Shown one piece after another: positions 25,800 to 32,391 of a stretch of DNA of 32,485 bases (positions are counted from its first letter, which is position 1; each line of letters opens with the position of its first letter). Made by a program: the position numbers and the translations under genes. The stretch is taken from the NCBI RefSeq assembly GCF_017874615.1, contig NZ_JAGIKV010000042.1, forward strand, positions 1 to 32,485, read 5' to 3'. Source of the DNA: Paenibacillus xylanexedens (GTDB lineage Bacteria; Bacillota; Bacilli; Paenibacillales; Paenibacillaceae). The notes under the pieces were generated by a model. It was given only the letters and a program-made list of their open reading frames with translations, had not been told where the DNA came from and made no database searches.

Positions 25800-26757
25800 A
25801 GCCTGCTGGAGGCGGTATCAAGCCATACAAGAGCTACACGGCGAACAAGGATAAGCGATTGCGACGTTATGTAGACTAGCTGGTGTGGCTCGATCTGCCT
25901 ATTATAAATGGTTAAAGTGGACACCTTCCGCCAGAGAACGGGAAGTATGCATACTGGCCAAAGAAGTGAAGCGTCGTTATGACATGCGAGATGGGATTCT
26001 GGGCTATCGTCAAATGCGTACCCAGTTAAATCGAAAGCTGCACCAGAAGTATAACAAGAAACGCTATTACCGAATTATGCGTGCTCTGGGGCTGAAATCC
26101 GTCCTACGTAAAAAACGGCCAAAATATGTGAGTGTCACAGCAATCCATGTGGCTGAAAATAAAATGAATCGCAACTTTGACGCTCCTGCTCCGAATGTCA
26201 AATGGTCTACCGATGTGACAGAATTGAAGTATGGAAATGGGTGTAAAGCTTATTTAAGTGCCATTATTGATCTATACGATAACGCGATTGTTTCATGGGC
26301 ACTCGGCCATTCCAACAACTATAAACTCGTGATGGATACGCTACAAAAGGCGTACGCCAAGCATCCAGGTCTATCGCCTATGATCCAGAGTGACAGGGGT
26401 TTTCAGTACACGTCTCATGAGTATAACCACCTTCAGTTGAAGTACGGATTTACGAAGAGTATGTCTCGTGTAAGTGGCTGTCTGGATAACCAGCCGATTG
26501 AACGATTTTGGGGAACGTATAAGTCAGAAAGCTATTATCTGACGAAGTATGAAACCTATGAAGATCTTCACAGCGCGGTTCAGCGGTACATGCGCTACTA
26601 TAACAACTACCGTTACACAGAGCGTTTGGGGGGTATGTCTCCGAACGAATACCGAAGAGCAGCATAATAAGATGCCTTAGCACGTCATCCGAGCCAAGGC
26701 ATCTCAATGAAACCATTTTTTTGTTTTTTAACTGTCAACTTGTCAGGGAGCAGTTCA
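25800..26757 (+). mobile_element. IS3-family insertion sequence remnant, left end deleted
   Basis: It comprises the decayed OrfB, a 9-bp stem AGATGCCTT/AAGGCATCT (26670-26704) just after the stop, and a right end ACTGTCAACTTGTCAGGGAGC then AGTTCA (ending about 26757). That end resembles the IS end at the right edge of the window (about 32392-32416, opposite strand). No matching left inverted repeat was found between 25720 and 25800, so the left boundary given is approximate. Confidence 0.65.
25813..26667 (+). pseudogene. IS3-family transposase OrfB, decayed
   Basis: The intact stretch from the GTG at 25885 encodes 260 aa of an IS3 (IS150-like) OrfB: N-terminal HTH_21 region GILGYRQMRTQLNRK, then the integrase core with the DDE residues in WSTDVTEL, QSDRGFQYT and IERFWGTYKSE, and the end GGMSPNEYRRAA. 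Homologous sequence goes on upstream in the same frame (RYQAIQELHGEQG-stop-AIATLCRLAGVARSAYYKW), broken by a TAA at 25852-25854 where a sense codon is expected. OrfA and the left inverted repeat are missing. The element is therefore an immobile remnant. Confidence 0.85.
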
Positions 26758-26904
26758 TAATCGACTGCCTTCTTGGTTTTATTGGACTAACGTTTCCCGT
26801 TAGCTCGGTTTTGATATTTTAAAGAAACGTAAATAATTCAATTTCTAGGGTTCGCCCTTTCTCTTCTATCACCAGTAGAAGGATTTTTCTGTGCCCAGAG
26901 AGAA

Positions 26905-27756
26905 TCATATACGCTGCTTATAGTCAGATTTTCTAGAAAAGATCCAGGTGGCAATCAGCATCACAAAAGCTACCAATATACCCGACTCACCCGTCCATAG
27001 GAAGACATTTTCTCCTTTTGTTGCCTCGTCAAATGCATCTTGAATGATGGCATTCCAGGAAGCGTGAAGCAGAATTGCGGGCCAAATGCTGCCTGTGCTC
27101 AATCGCAGGTGACTAATTATGAAGTTAAAAGAACTGATGGTAATCAGGAACAGTACAATGGACAAGGCGAGTGACGGTCCCGAATAATAGTTCCCTAGCA
27201 GAATGGCCGGAATATGCCACGCTCCCCAGATCAAACCGCTTGTTAAAATGGGTTTAGGCACTCTCGCTTTGATGAGTCTGGTGAGCATGTATCCCCTCCA
27301 TCCCAACTCTTCTCCCGCGCTGCTGATTATGCCGATGGCTGTGCCTACGAACATTTGGTAGATAATAGATGAAACAAGGCTGAAAACGAAGACATCGCCT
27401 GACTTCACATAGTCCACCAACCCCGTAAGCCAGGCGAATCCGTAAGCACATAAACCAATGATAACCGGTAATAGCAACACAAATGGGATGGCCTTTAAGG
27501 TTCGTTTTCCTCCAATCCGCAGTGAAATATCCGAAAAACCTTCATGCAGAACTATGCGGGCAAATATGGAGGATAAACCAGGTGTCCACATGAGGAGCAG
27601 ACCAAACACGGGTGATACGTTTAACGCCAGAACATAGCTGATAATTGTTAATGGAATCAGCATAGCGAAAAAAACGAATAATCCTTTCCTTGATGATTGA
27701 ATCGTACTTCCGTCCTCAGAGTTCTTTTTTCTGTCTTTTATCATATATGTACTCAA
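26905..27756 (-). CDS. CPBP-family intramembrane metalloprotease
   Basis: A 283-aa membrane protein with about eight hydrophobic segments. The CPBP/CAAX-protease motifs are EELGWRGYMLTRLI (about 150-163), with the Glu pair and Arg, then the His of IISHLRLSTGSIWPAILLHASWN, with HxxxN near residue 230-235. Eukaryotic relatives (Rce1) cleave prenylated proteins; bacterial ones act in bacteriocin immunity or unknown membrane proteolysis. The start is a TTG at 27756: AAGGAG lies 9-10 nt upstream, while the next ATG four codons later is too far from it. The gene stands alone. No bacteriocin gene is recognised beside it. Confidence 0.87.
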   Translation of the reverse strand: MSTYMIKDRKKNSEDGSTIQSSRKGLFVFFAMLIPLTIISYVLALNVSPVFGLLLMWTPGLSSIFARIVLHEGFSDISLRIGGKRTLKAIPFVLLLPVIIGLCAYGFAWLTGLVDYVKSGDVFVFSLVSSIIYQMFVGTAIGIISSAGEELGWRGYMLTRLIKARVPKPILTSGLIWGAWHIPAILLGNYYSGPSLALSIVLFLITISSFNFIISHLRLSTGSIWPAILLHASWNAIIQDAFDEATKGENVFLWTGESGILVAFVMLIATWIFSRKSDYKQRI

Positions 27757-28092
27757 TTCATTCCACTCCTTTAGTTATATGTATTCCGATTAGGAGTTTA
27801 ACACTGTGGTAGAATTCGCGAAACAAACCTGAGCCTAGCACCCAATCGAGACTTTAGTCTAGTTAGAATAAGACTGGAGACGGATATAGGGTCACTGATA
27901 ACAAGAACTGAACTAGACGTATACGTATCTATGCGGCAAATGGTATTGGACGAAAACGTATGTTAAGCTGCCCCCTTTGCCTCACTCCAAAAACGCTAGT
28001 AAATAGCTTGGTTTAGGCATTCCGTAATTAGCTTAATGAGATTCATAGGAAGGTGTTTGGAATACAAAAAAACCGCTGTTTAAGGGACTAAT
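27757..28092. other. 336-nt intergenic region upstream of the CPBP gene
   Basis: I see no gene or RNA. The segment 27900-28000 can be read as short open pieces in several frames (for example one ending near 27960) but none has a start and ribosome site. Confidence 0.4.
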
Positions 28093-28210
28093 CAAATCGG
28101 CAATCGGTACAAGTTCTTGTCCCTAGCCAGGAACCCGAACTAGTACCGATAAAACAAAAAAAGTCGCTAAAATAGCGACTTTAATAGGAATATGTTCGTG
28201 TCCCACGGCA
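28093..28210. repeat. Dispersed composite repeat, copy 5; terminator of the 48-aa gene
   Basis: Left arm ATCGGTACAAGTTCTTGTCC (28103-28122) pairs imperfectly with 28131-28150 (end ...TAGTACCGAT). Then come AAAACAAAAAA and a perfect 10-bp hairpin AAAGTCGCTA-AAA-TAGCGACTTT (28160-28182), and the tail TATGTTCGTGTCCCACGGCA. On the minus strand it follows the 48-aa gene by 53 nt and ends in a U run, so it is probably its terminator. Confidence 0.8.
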
Positions 28211-28234
28211 GGTTAATTAATTAACGTGTTGCCT

Positions 28235-28381
28235 TCATTTAATAACTTCAACCTTTTTATCCCCTGCTGACTTCGCTACCTCTAACGTTGTTTTACCTTC
28301 AATAGCGACGATCACGCCAGTAGCCAGCATAGAAACGATTAAAGCTGCGCTGATGGCTGTCGAAATTTTCTTCTTGACCAT
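28235..28381 (-). CDS. Small exported-type peptide, 48 aa
   Basis: The ATG at 28381 has GGAGG 7 nt upstream; an in-frame ATG two codons earlier is too close to it. The peptide has a basic start (MVKKK), a hydrophobic core at about 6-27 (ISTAISAALIVSMLATGVIV) and a charged tail (EGKTTLEVAKSAGDKKVEVIK). It looks like a signal peptide followed by a short secreted or membrane-anchored tail of about 20 residues. The layout recalls Phr-type signalling pro-peptides, but no Rap-like TPR gene is nearby, so that is only a guess. A GC-rich inverted repeat CGGCTC/GAGCCG (28417-28439) lies upstream and a repeat-derived terminator downstream. Family not recognised. Confidence 0.65.
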   Translation of the reverse strand: MVKKKISTAISAALIVSMLATGVIVAIEGKTTLEVAKSAGDKKVEVIK

Positions 28382-28592
28382 AACCATACCTCCGATATCT
28401 ATTATGTTGTAATAAGCGGCTCAAGAATATGACGAGCCGAGTGTGGCTAGATATTACAATATTTCACTTTTTTGTTGGGGAATCTACCTGGTGATTGTAT
28501 TATAACGTACTGACAATCATTGTAAAAGGATTTTTTCCTTGCGTTCAAATAAAATAAAGTATTAACTGCATCGTCATACACCACTTTAATGA

Positions 28593-28626
28593 AAACAGCA
28601 GCTGATTTTCTAATCAGCTGCTGTTT
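28593..28626 (-). terminator. Terminator of the DHFR-like gene
   Basis: AAACAGCAGCTGATT (28593-28607) and AATCAGCTGCTGTTT (28612-28626) form a perfect 15-bp stem with a TTCT loop, 43 nt past the stop at 28670. The minus strand continues TTTTCATT. Confidence 0.85.
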
Positions 28627-28669
28627 GTCGCATTCTCCAATTGTTGGAGCGTGAAGTGACATGGTCATC

Positions 28670-29239
28670 TTAGCGTCTGTAAACGAGACCTATGGCTCCG
28701 GAATCAAAGGTTTTGTTTTCGATTAACTTAAGATTGATCTGCTCCTTGAGATCTTGAAATAACGGCAATCCCTTACCAATCAGGACGGGAGAAACCGTAA
28801 TTTTATACTCATCAATTAAATCAAGCTGCATAAGGTGGTGTGCGAACCTAGGACTGCCGAGGATGACCATATCCTTGCCTGGCTGCTGTTTGAGGTTATT
28901 GATCTCTTTCTCGATATCTTCCTTCACGAGTCTGGAATTATTCCATTCTACTTTCTCCAGCGTCGTGGAAAAAACGATTTTGGTTGTCTTTTCGATCCAC
29001 TCGGCATGATTCCGTTCATGTTGGGAAGATGATGGGTTCGAAGGTATAGATGGCCAGTAACTGTGCATCATCTGATAAGTCCCCCGCCCCCAAATGACAG
29101 TGTCGGCAGTACTCAGAACTTCTTTTGCGTAATTCTCCAAATCAGCATCGTAGGAAACCCAGCCAATGTCCATTTCACCATTCGGCCCTTCTACAAAACC
29201 GTCAAGCGATGCGTGCAGAAATAGAACGAGTTTTCTCAT
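28670..29239 (-). CDS. Dihydrofolate reductase-like (RibD C-terminal domain) protein
   Basis: A 189-aa cytoplasmic protein. Family marks are MRKLVLFLHASLDGFVEGPNGEMDI at the N-terminus, TADTVIWGRGTYQMMHSYWPS at about 45-65 (NADPH-binding region), DMVILGSPRFAHHLMQLDLIDEYKITVSPVLIGKGLPLF at about 123-160. These stand-alone RibD-C proteins are predicted NADPH-dependent reductases; the substrate is not known. I chose the ATG at 29239, since AAGGAG lies 8 nt upstream; an ATG seven codons earlier would put that site inside the gene. It is monocistronic, with a strong terminator. Confidence 0.87.
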   Translation of the reverse strand: MRKLVLFLHASLDGFVEGPNGEMDIGWVSYDADLENYAKEVLSTADTVIWGRGTYQMMHSYWPSIPSNPSSSQHERNHAEWIEKTTKIVFSTTLEKVEWNNSRLVKEDIEKEINNLKQQPGKDMVILGSPRFAHHLMQLDLIDEYKITVSPVLIGKGLPLFQDLKEQINLKLIENKTFDSGAIGLVYRR

Positions 29240-29325
29240 TTTCAGTTCTCCTTTGTTCATGAGGGATATCTACATTATACATTTAATACAATGCCTTATC
29301 GGTATTGGGAGCATGATCTTGTCCA

Positions 29326-29350
29326 ATTCGGCAATCGGTACAAGTTCTTG
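29326..29350. repeat. Solitary left arm of the dispersed repeat (copy 6, fragment)
   Basis: CGGCAATCGGTACAAGTTCT (from 29329) is identical to the left flank and arm of copy 5 (from 28098). The rest of the element is missing. It shows that the palindrome half can occur without the GTCGCTA hairpin. Confidence 0.65.
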
Positions 29351-29448
29351 TTGTCCGTAGAAAGCCTGATTGCTTGTGAAGTAAGCTGACAACGATTATA
29401 ATCTTGGATCTGGTTTTTAAACCTTTTATTACTACCTGGAACGTAAGG

Positions 29449-30531
29449 TCAATGATTCATATAATGGGCATATAGTTGCTCGAAGGTTGTAAAATGTTCG
29501 ACTGTTCTGCCGACCTTATTATACTCTTCTAGATAAACATCCATCACTTCAAGGAGCTTCTCTTTCATAACTGGTAAATTACTAGCATCAAAGTACTGCA
29601 TAAGATCAAATTTCTTGGTGCCTTTCTCCATGGCCATTTCATCAAGATACCCATGTGCTCCAAAGGCCGAAAGAAAGACGTAGGAAGCATCGTTCGCTGT
29701 AACACTGTTTAAAATTTTATTGCGGTAGTTGCACCACAATTCTTCGTATGTTCCCCTTAGATTATCAAAGGTCGGAGCCGGTTTAACAATGAAGTTATCA
29801 CACATCGTGCTATGTAACCTCGTAACGCTATTCAACATATTAAAAGATGTTATTCGAATATCTTCAATGGTATGAGCTTCGATGATTGACATGTATAAGG
29901 ATTCGAGATCATCCGGAACATAACGAAACGAACGTATCTCTTCCAAATATCGCTTGATCCCTCGTTGGATACACGTGTTATTCATACTCACCAAGGCATT
30001 GACTAGATTGTACAGAACCCCAGCAGATGCATATCGCACTGAACCGATATCTTCACCCAGCATCGTATCGCTGTATGCTTGCTTAGCCAGGTCGATCCAT
30101 TTATTTGCTCGATTAAGACACACTTCTCCTATCGGGTTTGCAAGTGCATCAAGAGCTTTTTGCCGGAAGTCATTCAATTTCTCCAAATCCTCAGGCTTTG
30201 CATAGTAGAGTACTTTGAGGTCGGTTAGGCTCGATACGTTGGGACTCTCCAAGGTGGATTGCTCTTGTATTCTTGAATCCCATGGCGTGCAATAGATATC
30301 ATATCCAACGTCATCCAAGATGAAGCAATCGGATATTTCCCATCCCTTTTCTGTATTATTAATGATAATTAAATCAAGATCGCTCTTCTCGTGAAAGTCA
30401 CCGGTGCTAAATGAACCAGTAAGCCCAATAATGGCGATATCGTCTTGAAAATCTCTTTTTACGCGTTCAATCACCATGTTAATGAGCAGTTCATTTTTGT
30501 CCAGCAGCTTCTTCTTTATAATTTCGTTCAT
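29449..30531 (-). CDS. Nucleotidyltransferase-domain protein
   Basis: A protein of about 360 aa. Residues about 15-90 are a Pol-beta-type nucleotidyltransferase domain: IAIIGLTGSFSTGDFHEKSDLDLIIIN has the GS...SDLDL motif with the two metal-binding Asps, and VGYDIYCTPWD may give the third acidic residue. The rest is a helical domain of unknown family (PIGEVCLNRANKWIDLAKQAY...). Such proteins include aminoglycoside adenylyltransferases and MNT-type toxin-antitoxin partners; no HEPN partner gene is seen here. I start at the ATG at 30531 with AGAGG 8 nt upstream; the GTG at 30540 overlaps it. Substrate unknown. Confidence 0.8.
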   Translation of the reverse strand: MNEIIKKKLLDKNELLINMVIERVKRDFQDDIAIIGLTGSFSTGDFHEKSDLDLIIINNTEKGWEISDCFILDDVGYDIYCTPWDSRIQEQSTLESPNVSSLTDLKVLYYAKPEDLEKLNDFRQKALDALANPIGEVCLNRANKWIDLAKQAYSDTMLGEDIGSVRYASAGVLYNLVNALVSMNNTCIQRGIKRYLEEIRSFRYVPDDLESLYMSIIEAHTIEDIRITSFNMLNSVTRLHSTMCDNFIVKPAPTFDNLRGTYEELWCNYRNKILNSVTANDASYVFLSAFGAHGYLDEMAMEKGTKKFDLMQYFDASNLPVMKEKLLEVMDVYLEEYNKVGRTVEHFTTFEQLYAHYMNH

Positions 30532-30620
30532 TCGATACACCTCTTTGTATGATCCGGCCGCCCTTCATCACAACAGCCTTAACTTGAGTCTATCGATTTA
30601 GAGGTCCGGTTACTATGTAT

Positions 30621-30640
30621 AAGATGACTTAAGTCATCTT
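30621..30640. promoter_or_regulatory. Perfect 20-bp palindrome upstream of the nucleotidyltransferase gene
   Basis: AAGATGACTTAAGTCATCTT is a perfect palindrome without spacer, 90 nt upstream of the nucleotidyltransferase start and 7 nt from the CD3324 terminator. A dimeric repressor site is plausible; no T run follows, so it is not a terminator by itself. Confidence 0.45.
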
Positions 30641-30646
30641 TGCACA

Positions 30647-30685
30647 AAATCCGCTAAACTGTCGAAACGACGAGTTAGCGGATTT
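30647..30685 (-). terminator. Terminator of the CD3324-family gene
   Basis: AAATCCGCTAA (30647-30657) and TTAGCGGATTT (30675-30685) form an 11-bp stem, extended inside by GTCG/CGAC around an AAA loop. It lies 15 nt after the stop codon at 30700. Confidence 0.8.
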
Positions 30686-30699
30686 CATTAGTTCCTTGA

Positions 30700-30966
30700 T
30701 TAGTTCTTTGTATAGACTATTTTCTTTATGCTTTCGCAGGACAAGAAATACCGATCCGCCAACTCCTCTATCCTGACTCCATTACGGAATAAGGATTTAA
30801 TCTCAGCGTTTCGAGCAGAGACCCTGCTCTTGCTCTCTGTTTTCTCGCCCCATTTTAGGTGCGCCTCTTTGGGTTTTGGGATATAAACCAATTCCCCTTG
30901 AACGTATTCTTGAATGATCCGTAACAATTCTTCTGGAAAAATAGACTCGGCTTTTGAATATTTCAT
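30700..30966 (-). CDS. CD3324 family protein (small, HTH-like)
   Basis: An 88-aa protein: MKYSKAESIFPEELLRIIQEYVQGELVYIPKPKEAHLKWGEKT then RNAEIKSLFRNGVRIEELADRYFLSCESIKKIVYTKN. The C-terminal half looks like a helix-turn-helix (IEELADRYFLSCESIKKIVY), similar to Mor-type activators, so DNA binding is plausible. The family is known by name only; no function is established to my knowledge. I start at the ATG at 30966 because AAGGAG lies 8 nt upstream; a GTG three codons earlier overlaps it. A 38-codon leader ORF ends 55 nt upstream, and hairpins in between cover the AAGG of the ribosome site. Confidence 0.85.
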   Translation of the reverse strand: MKYSKAESIFPEELLRIIQEYVQGELVYIPKPKEAHLKWGEKTESKSRVSARNAEIKSLFRNGVRIEELADRYFLSCESIKKIVYTKN

Positions 30967-30974
30967 GGGCCTCA

Positions 30975-31104
30975 CTCCTTATTTAATAGATCAATAAGGT
31001 GCAAAGCCAGTTAGTAGAATATTACGATTCGTCGTTGGCAATGTGATTATTCCCGGGCTCTATGCAAAGCATTGCCATATCCTTCACTGGCTTTGCATAG
31101 AGCC
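30975..31104 (-). promoter_or_regulatory. Candidate leader-peptide translational attenuator
   Basis: In the minus-strand RNA four segments can pair. Segment 1 (31104-31086) holds GGCUCUAUGCAAAGC, which pairs 15/15 with segment 2 (31070-31056). Segment 1 also holds UGCAAAGCCAGU, which pairs 12/12 with segment 4 (31011-31000); the two pairings exclude each other. UGGCAAUG (31077-31070) pairs 8/8 with segment 3 (31043-31036) and nests inside the 1:4 fold. Directly after segment 4, CCUUAUU (30999-30993) pairs 7/7 with AAUAAGG (30983-30977), covering the start of the AAGGAG of the CD3324 gene. Segments 1 to 3 lie within the leader ORF. Confidence 0.6.
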
Positions 31105-31138
31105 GTGCATGTAAGAATCCTACTCCGATTGTTTTCAA
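31022..31138 (-). CDS. Putative 38-aa leader peptide of the CD3324 gene
   Basis: A TTG at 31138 has the strong site GGAGGTGAG 8 nt upstream and opens 38 codons (MKTIGVGFLHARLYAKPV...IEPGNNHIANDES) ending in TAA. An extended -10 promoter (TGATATAAT) lies about 40 nt upstream. No signal peptide is seen, and the sequence is not one I recognise. Long inverted repeats run through codons 12-28, unusual for a gene selected only for its product. It precedes the CD3324 gene on the same strand by 55 nt. I infer a cis-acting leader peptide whose translation sets the RNA fold; a free-standing micropeptide is the alternative. Confidence 0.55.
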   Translation of the reverse strand: MKTIGVGFLHARLYAKPVKDMAMLCIEPGNNHIANDES

Positions 31139-31177
31139 TAGCCTCACCTCCAGAAAATAGATAGTTGCTATTTGCTT

Positions 31178-31186
31178 ATTATATCA
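31178..31186 (-). promoter_or_regulatory. Extended -10 promoter of the leader ORF-CD3324 unit
   Basis: TGATATAAT on the minus strand is a consensus extended -10 (TGnTATAAT). The -35 at 17 nt (AACACT) is poor, which is usual for extended -10 promoters. Transcription would start about 33 nt before the TTG of the leader ORF. Confidence 0.6.
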
Positions 31187-31431
31187 GGACTTGTTGTTCA
31201 AGTGTTTAATCATGTCTTTTGGGGCTGACACGATTGTACGCTTACATTGAAGTTCCAAGTACTTGAATCGAGGTCCAGTTACAAGAACCGCCGGATGAAT
31301 CGCCCAGCTGTTTGCCGGGGACCGTTTGTGTATGGTGCGTCAAAGGACAGATTCGACTTACGCATGGTGACATAACTTTATGAACAATTACTGAATATTT
31401 CGATTTTAAGCTGTTTTAAATTTATCAAATA
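31187..31431. other. Intergenic region between divergent leader ORF and cupredoxin gene
   Basis: Nothing clear is seen in these 245 nt other than the -35 regions of the two flanking promoters. GGGGCTGACACG at about 31220 and GCCGGGGACCG at about 31314 are local GC-rich spots with no evident pairing. Confidence 0.35.
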
Positions 31432-31448
31432 CACTACAATGTGTAGTG
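31432..31448 (+). promoter_or_regulatory. Palindromic operator over the -10 of the cupredoxin gene
   Basis: CACTACA-ATG-TGTAGTG is a perfect 7+3+7 inverted repeat. TACAAT (31435-31440) inside it can serve as -10. The TACA/TGTA arms recall CopY/BlaI-type operators, though those have a 2-nt centre. It lies 42 nt before the ATG at 31490. Confidence 0.55.
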
Positions 31449-31489
31449 AATATTTATTTAAAAATTTATATATCAGGAGGCTTATAATA

Positions 31490-32344
31490 ATGTTACTAAC
31501 ATTATTAAGCATATTAATGATTGTCTTTTTATCCGGATACATCGTTCTGAATACCAATAAACGACAAGAGAGAGTCACAGGTATGACTGGAATGATGATT
31601 GCCATGAGTATTGGAATGATGTCTAGTCTTGCACTAGGTTTTCAACTGGGAATTGTGTTTGATCACGATTTGTCCGTCCCTTCAATTATCGCTATTTTAT
31701 TCGGTTTAGGTATCGGTTATTTTGCAGGAAAACCCGTGAGTGTACTGGCATCATTGGATGGCATGTTAGCTGGAATCATGGGTGGAATGATGGGGGCCAT
31801 GCTCGGATCTATGCTTGGTTTTACCTATATCATGGCGTTGTTTGTTGATATCGTGTTTATCCTTATATTTTGTGTTATTCTTCAAATAACTAATTCAGAT
31901 TCAGTAGAAACCAACAAAACAAAAAGCAGTGGGATCAGTGTACCCTTTATTGCAGGGATAATAACGGTTGCTTTTGGAACGGTGTCGGTGGGTTTACTGC
32001 TATTTAATCAGTATCAAGATAGTCGAACTTCTATAATTTCTTCTCAAAGTAAGGAACAGAGTTCTGTTCAAGAAAATGAAGGCTATCAAGTTATTTCAGT
32101 GGATGTAAAATCCAATGGCTTTAGCCAAGAAAACATTGTCGTTAAATCTGGTGTTCCGACAAAATTAAATTTCATAAAACAATCAGGCTATACGTGTATA
32201 AAAAGCGTTGAGTCTACGGATTTAGGTATAGATGTGTATCTTGAAAAGGGAGACAATTTCATTACCTTAGATGATTTGAAACCTGGAACCTATCACTTCA
32301 ATTGTGGCATGTATATGTATTATGGAACCATTACTGTTGTATAA
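31490..32344 (+). CDS. Met-rich membrane protein with C-terminal cupredoxin-like domain
   Basis: The ATG at 31490 has CAGGAGG 9 nt upstream; the upstream in-frame ATG at 31439 lies inside the operator palindrome and has no ribosome site. The product is 284 aa. About five or six membrane helices span residues 1-175, with a Gly/Met-rich helix (GMLAGIMGGMMGAMLGSMLG, 91-110) and Met clusters at 32-44. Residues about 200-284 form a cupredoxin-like domain: YTCIKS (Cys236) and FNCGMYMYYGTI (Cys272, Met274, Met276), the Cys-Gly-Met end typical of the EfeO/copper-binding type. Copper or other soft-metal handling at the outer membrane face is inferred. No metal ATPase or chaperone gene is next to it. 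Confidence 0.8.
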   Translation: MLLTLLSILMIVFLSGYIVLNTNKRQERVTGMTGMMIAMSIGMMSSLALGFQLGIVFDHDLSVPSIIAILFGLGIGYFAGKPVSVLASLDGMLAGIMGGMMGAMLGSMLGFTYIMALFVDIVFILIFCVILQITNSDSVETNKTKSSGISVPFIAGIITVAFGTVSVGLLLFNQYQDSRTSIISSQSKEQSSVQENEGYQVISVDVKSNGFSQENIVVKSGVPTKLNFIKQSGYTCIKSVESTDLGIDVYLEKGDNFITLDDLKPGTYHFNCGMYMYYGTITVV

Positions 32345-32391
32345 CGAAGATATACTATAATTGCTCACCGCATAGAAAAACTCTCCTTTGG

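Noticed and set aside
27850..28020. A possible transposase or gene remnant in the gap upstream of the CPBP gene
   Set aside because: Short open pieces exist in several frames, but no recognisable motif, start or ribosome site supports any of them.
28235..28381. A Rap-Phr quorum-sensing pair
   Set aside because: The peptide is Phr-like in size, but no TPR-type Rap gene lies within the window near it.
28447..28668. A 73-codon minus-strand frame
   Set aside because: It runs through the perfect terminator stem at 28593-28626 and has no ribosome site.
29449..30531. A HEPN-MNT toxin-antitoxin module
   Set aside because: The protein is far longer than MNT antitoxins and no HEPN gene is adjacent.
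31378..31605. A 75-codon minus-strand frame opposite the cupredoxin gene start
   Set aside because: It overlaps the promoter, operator and start of the plus-strand gene and has no family resemblance.
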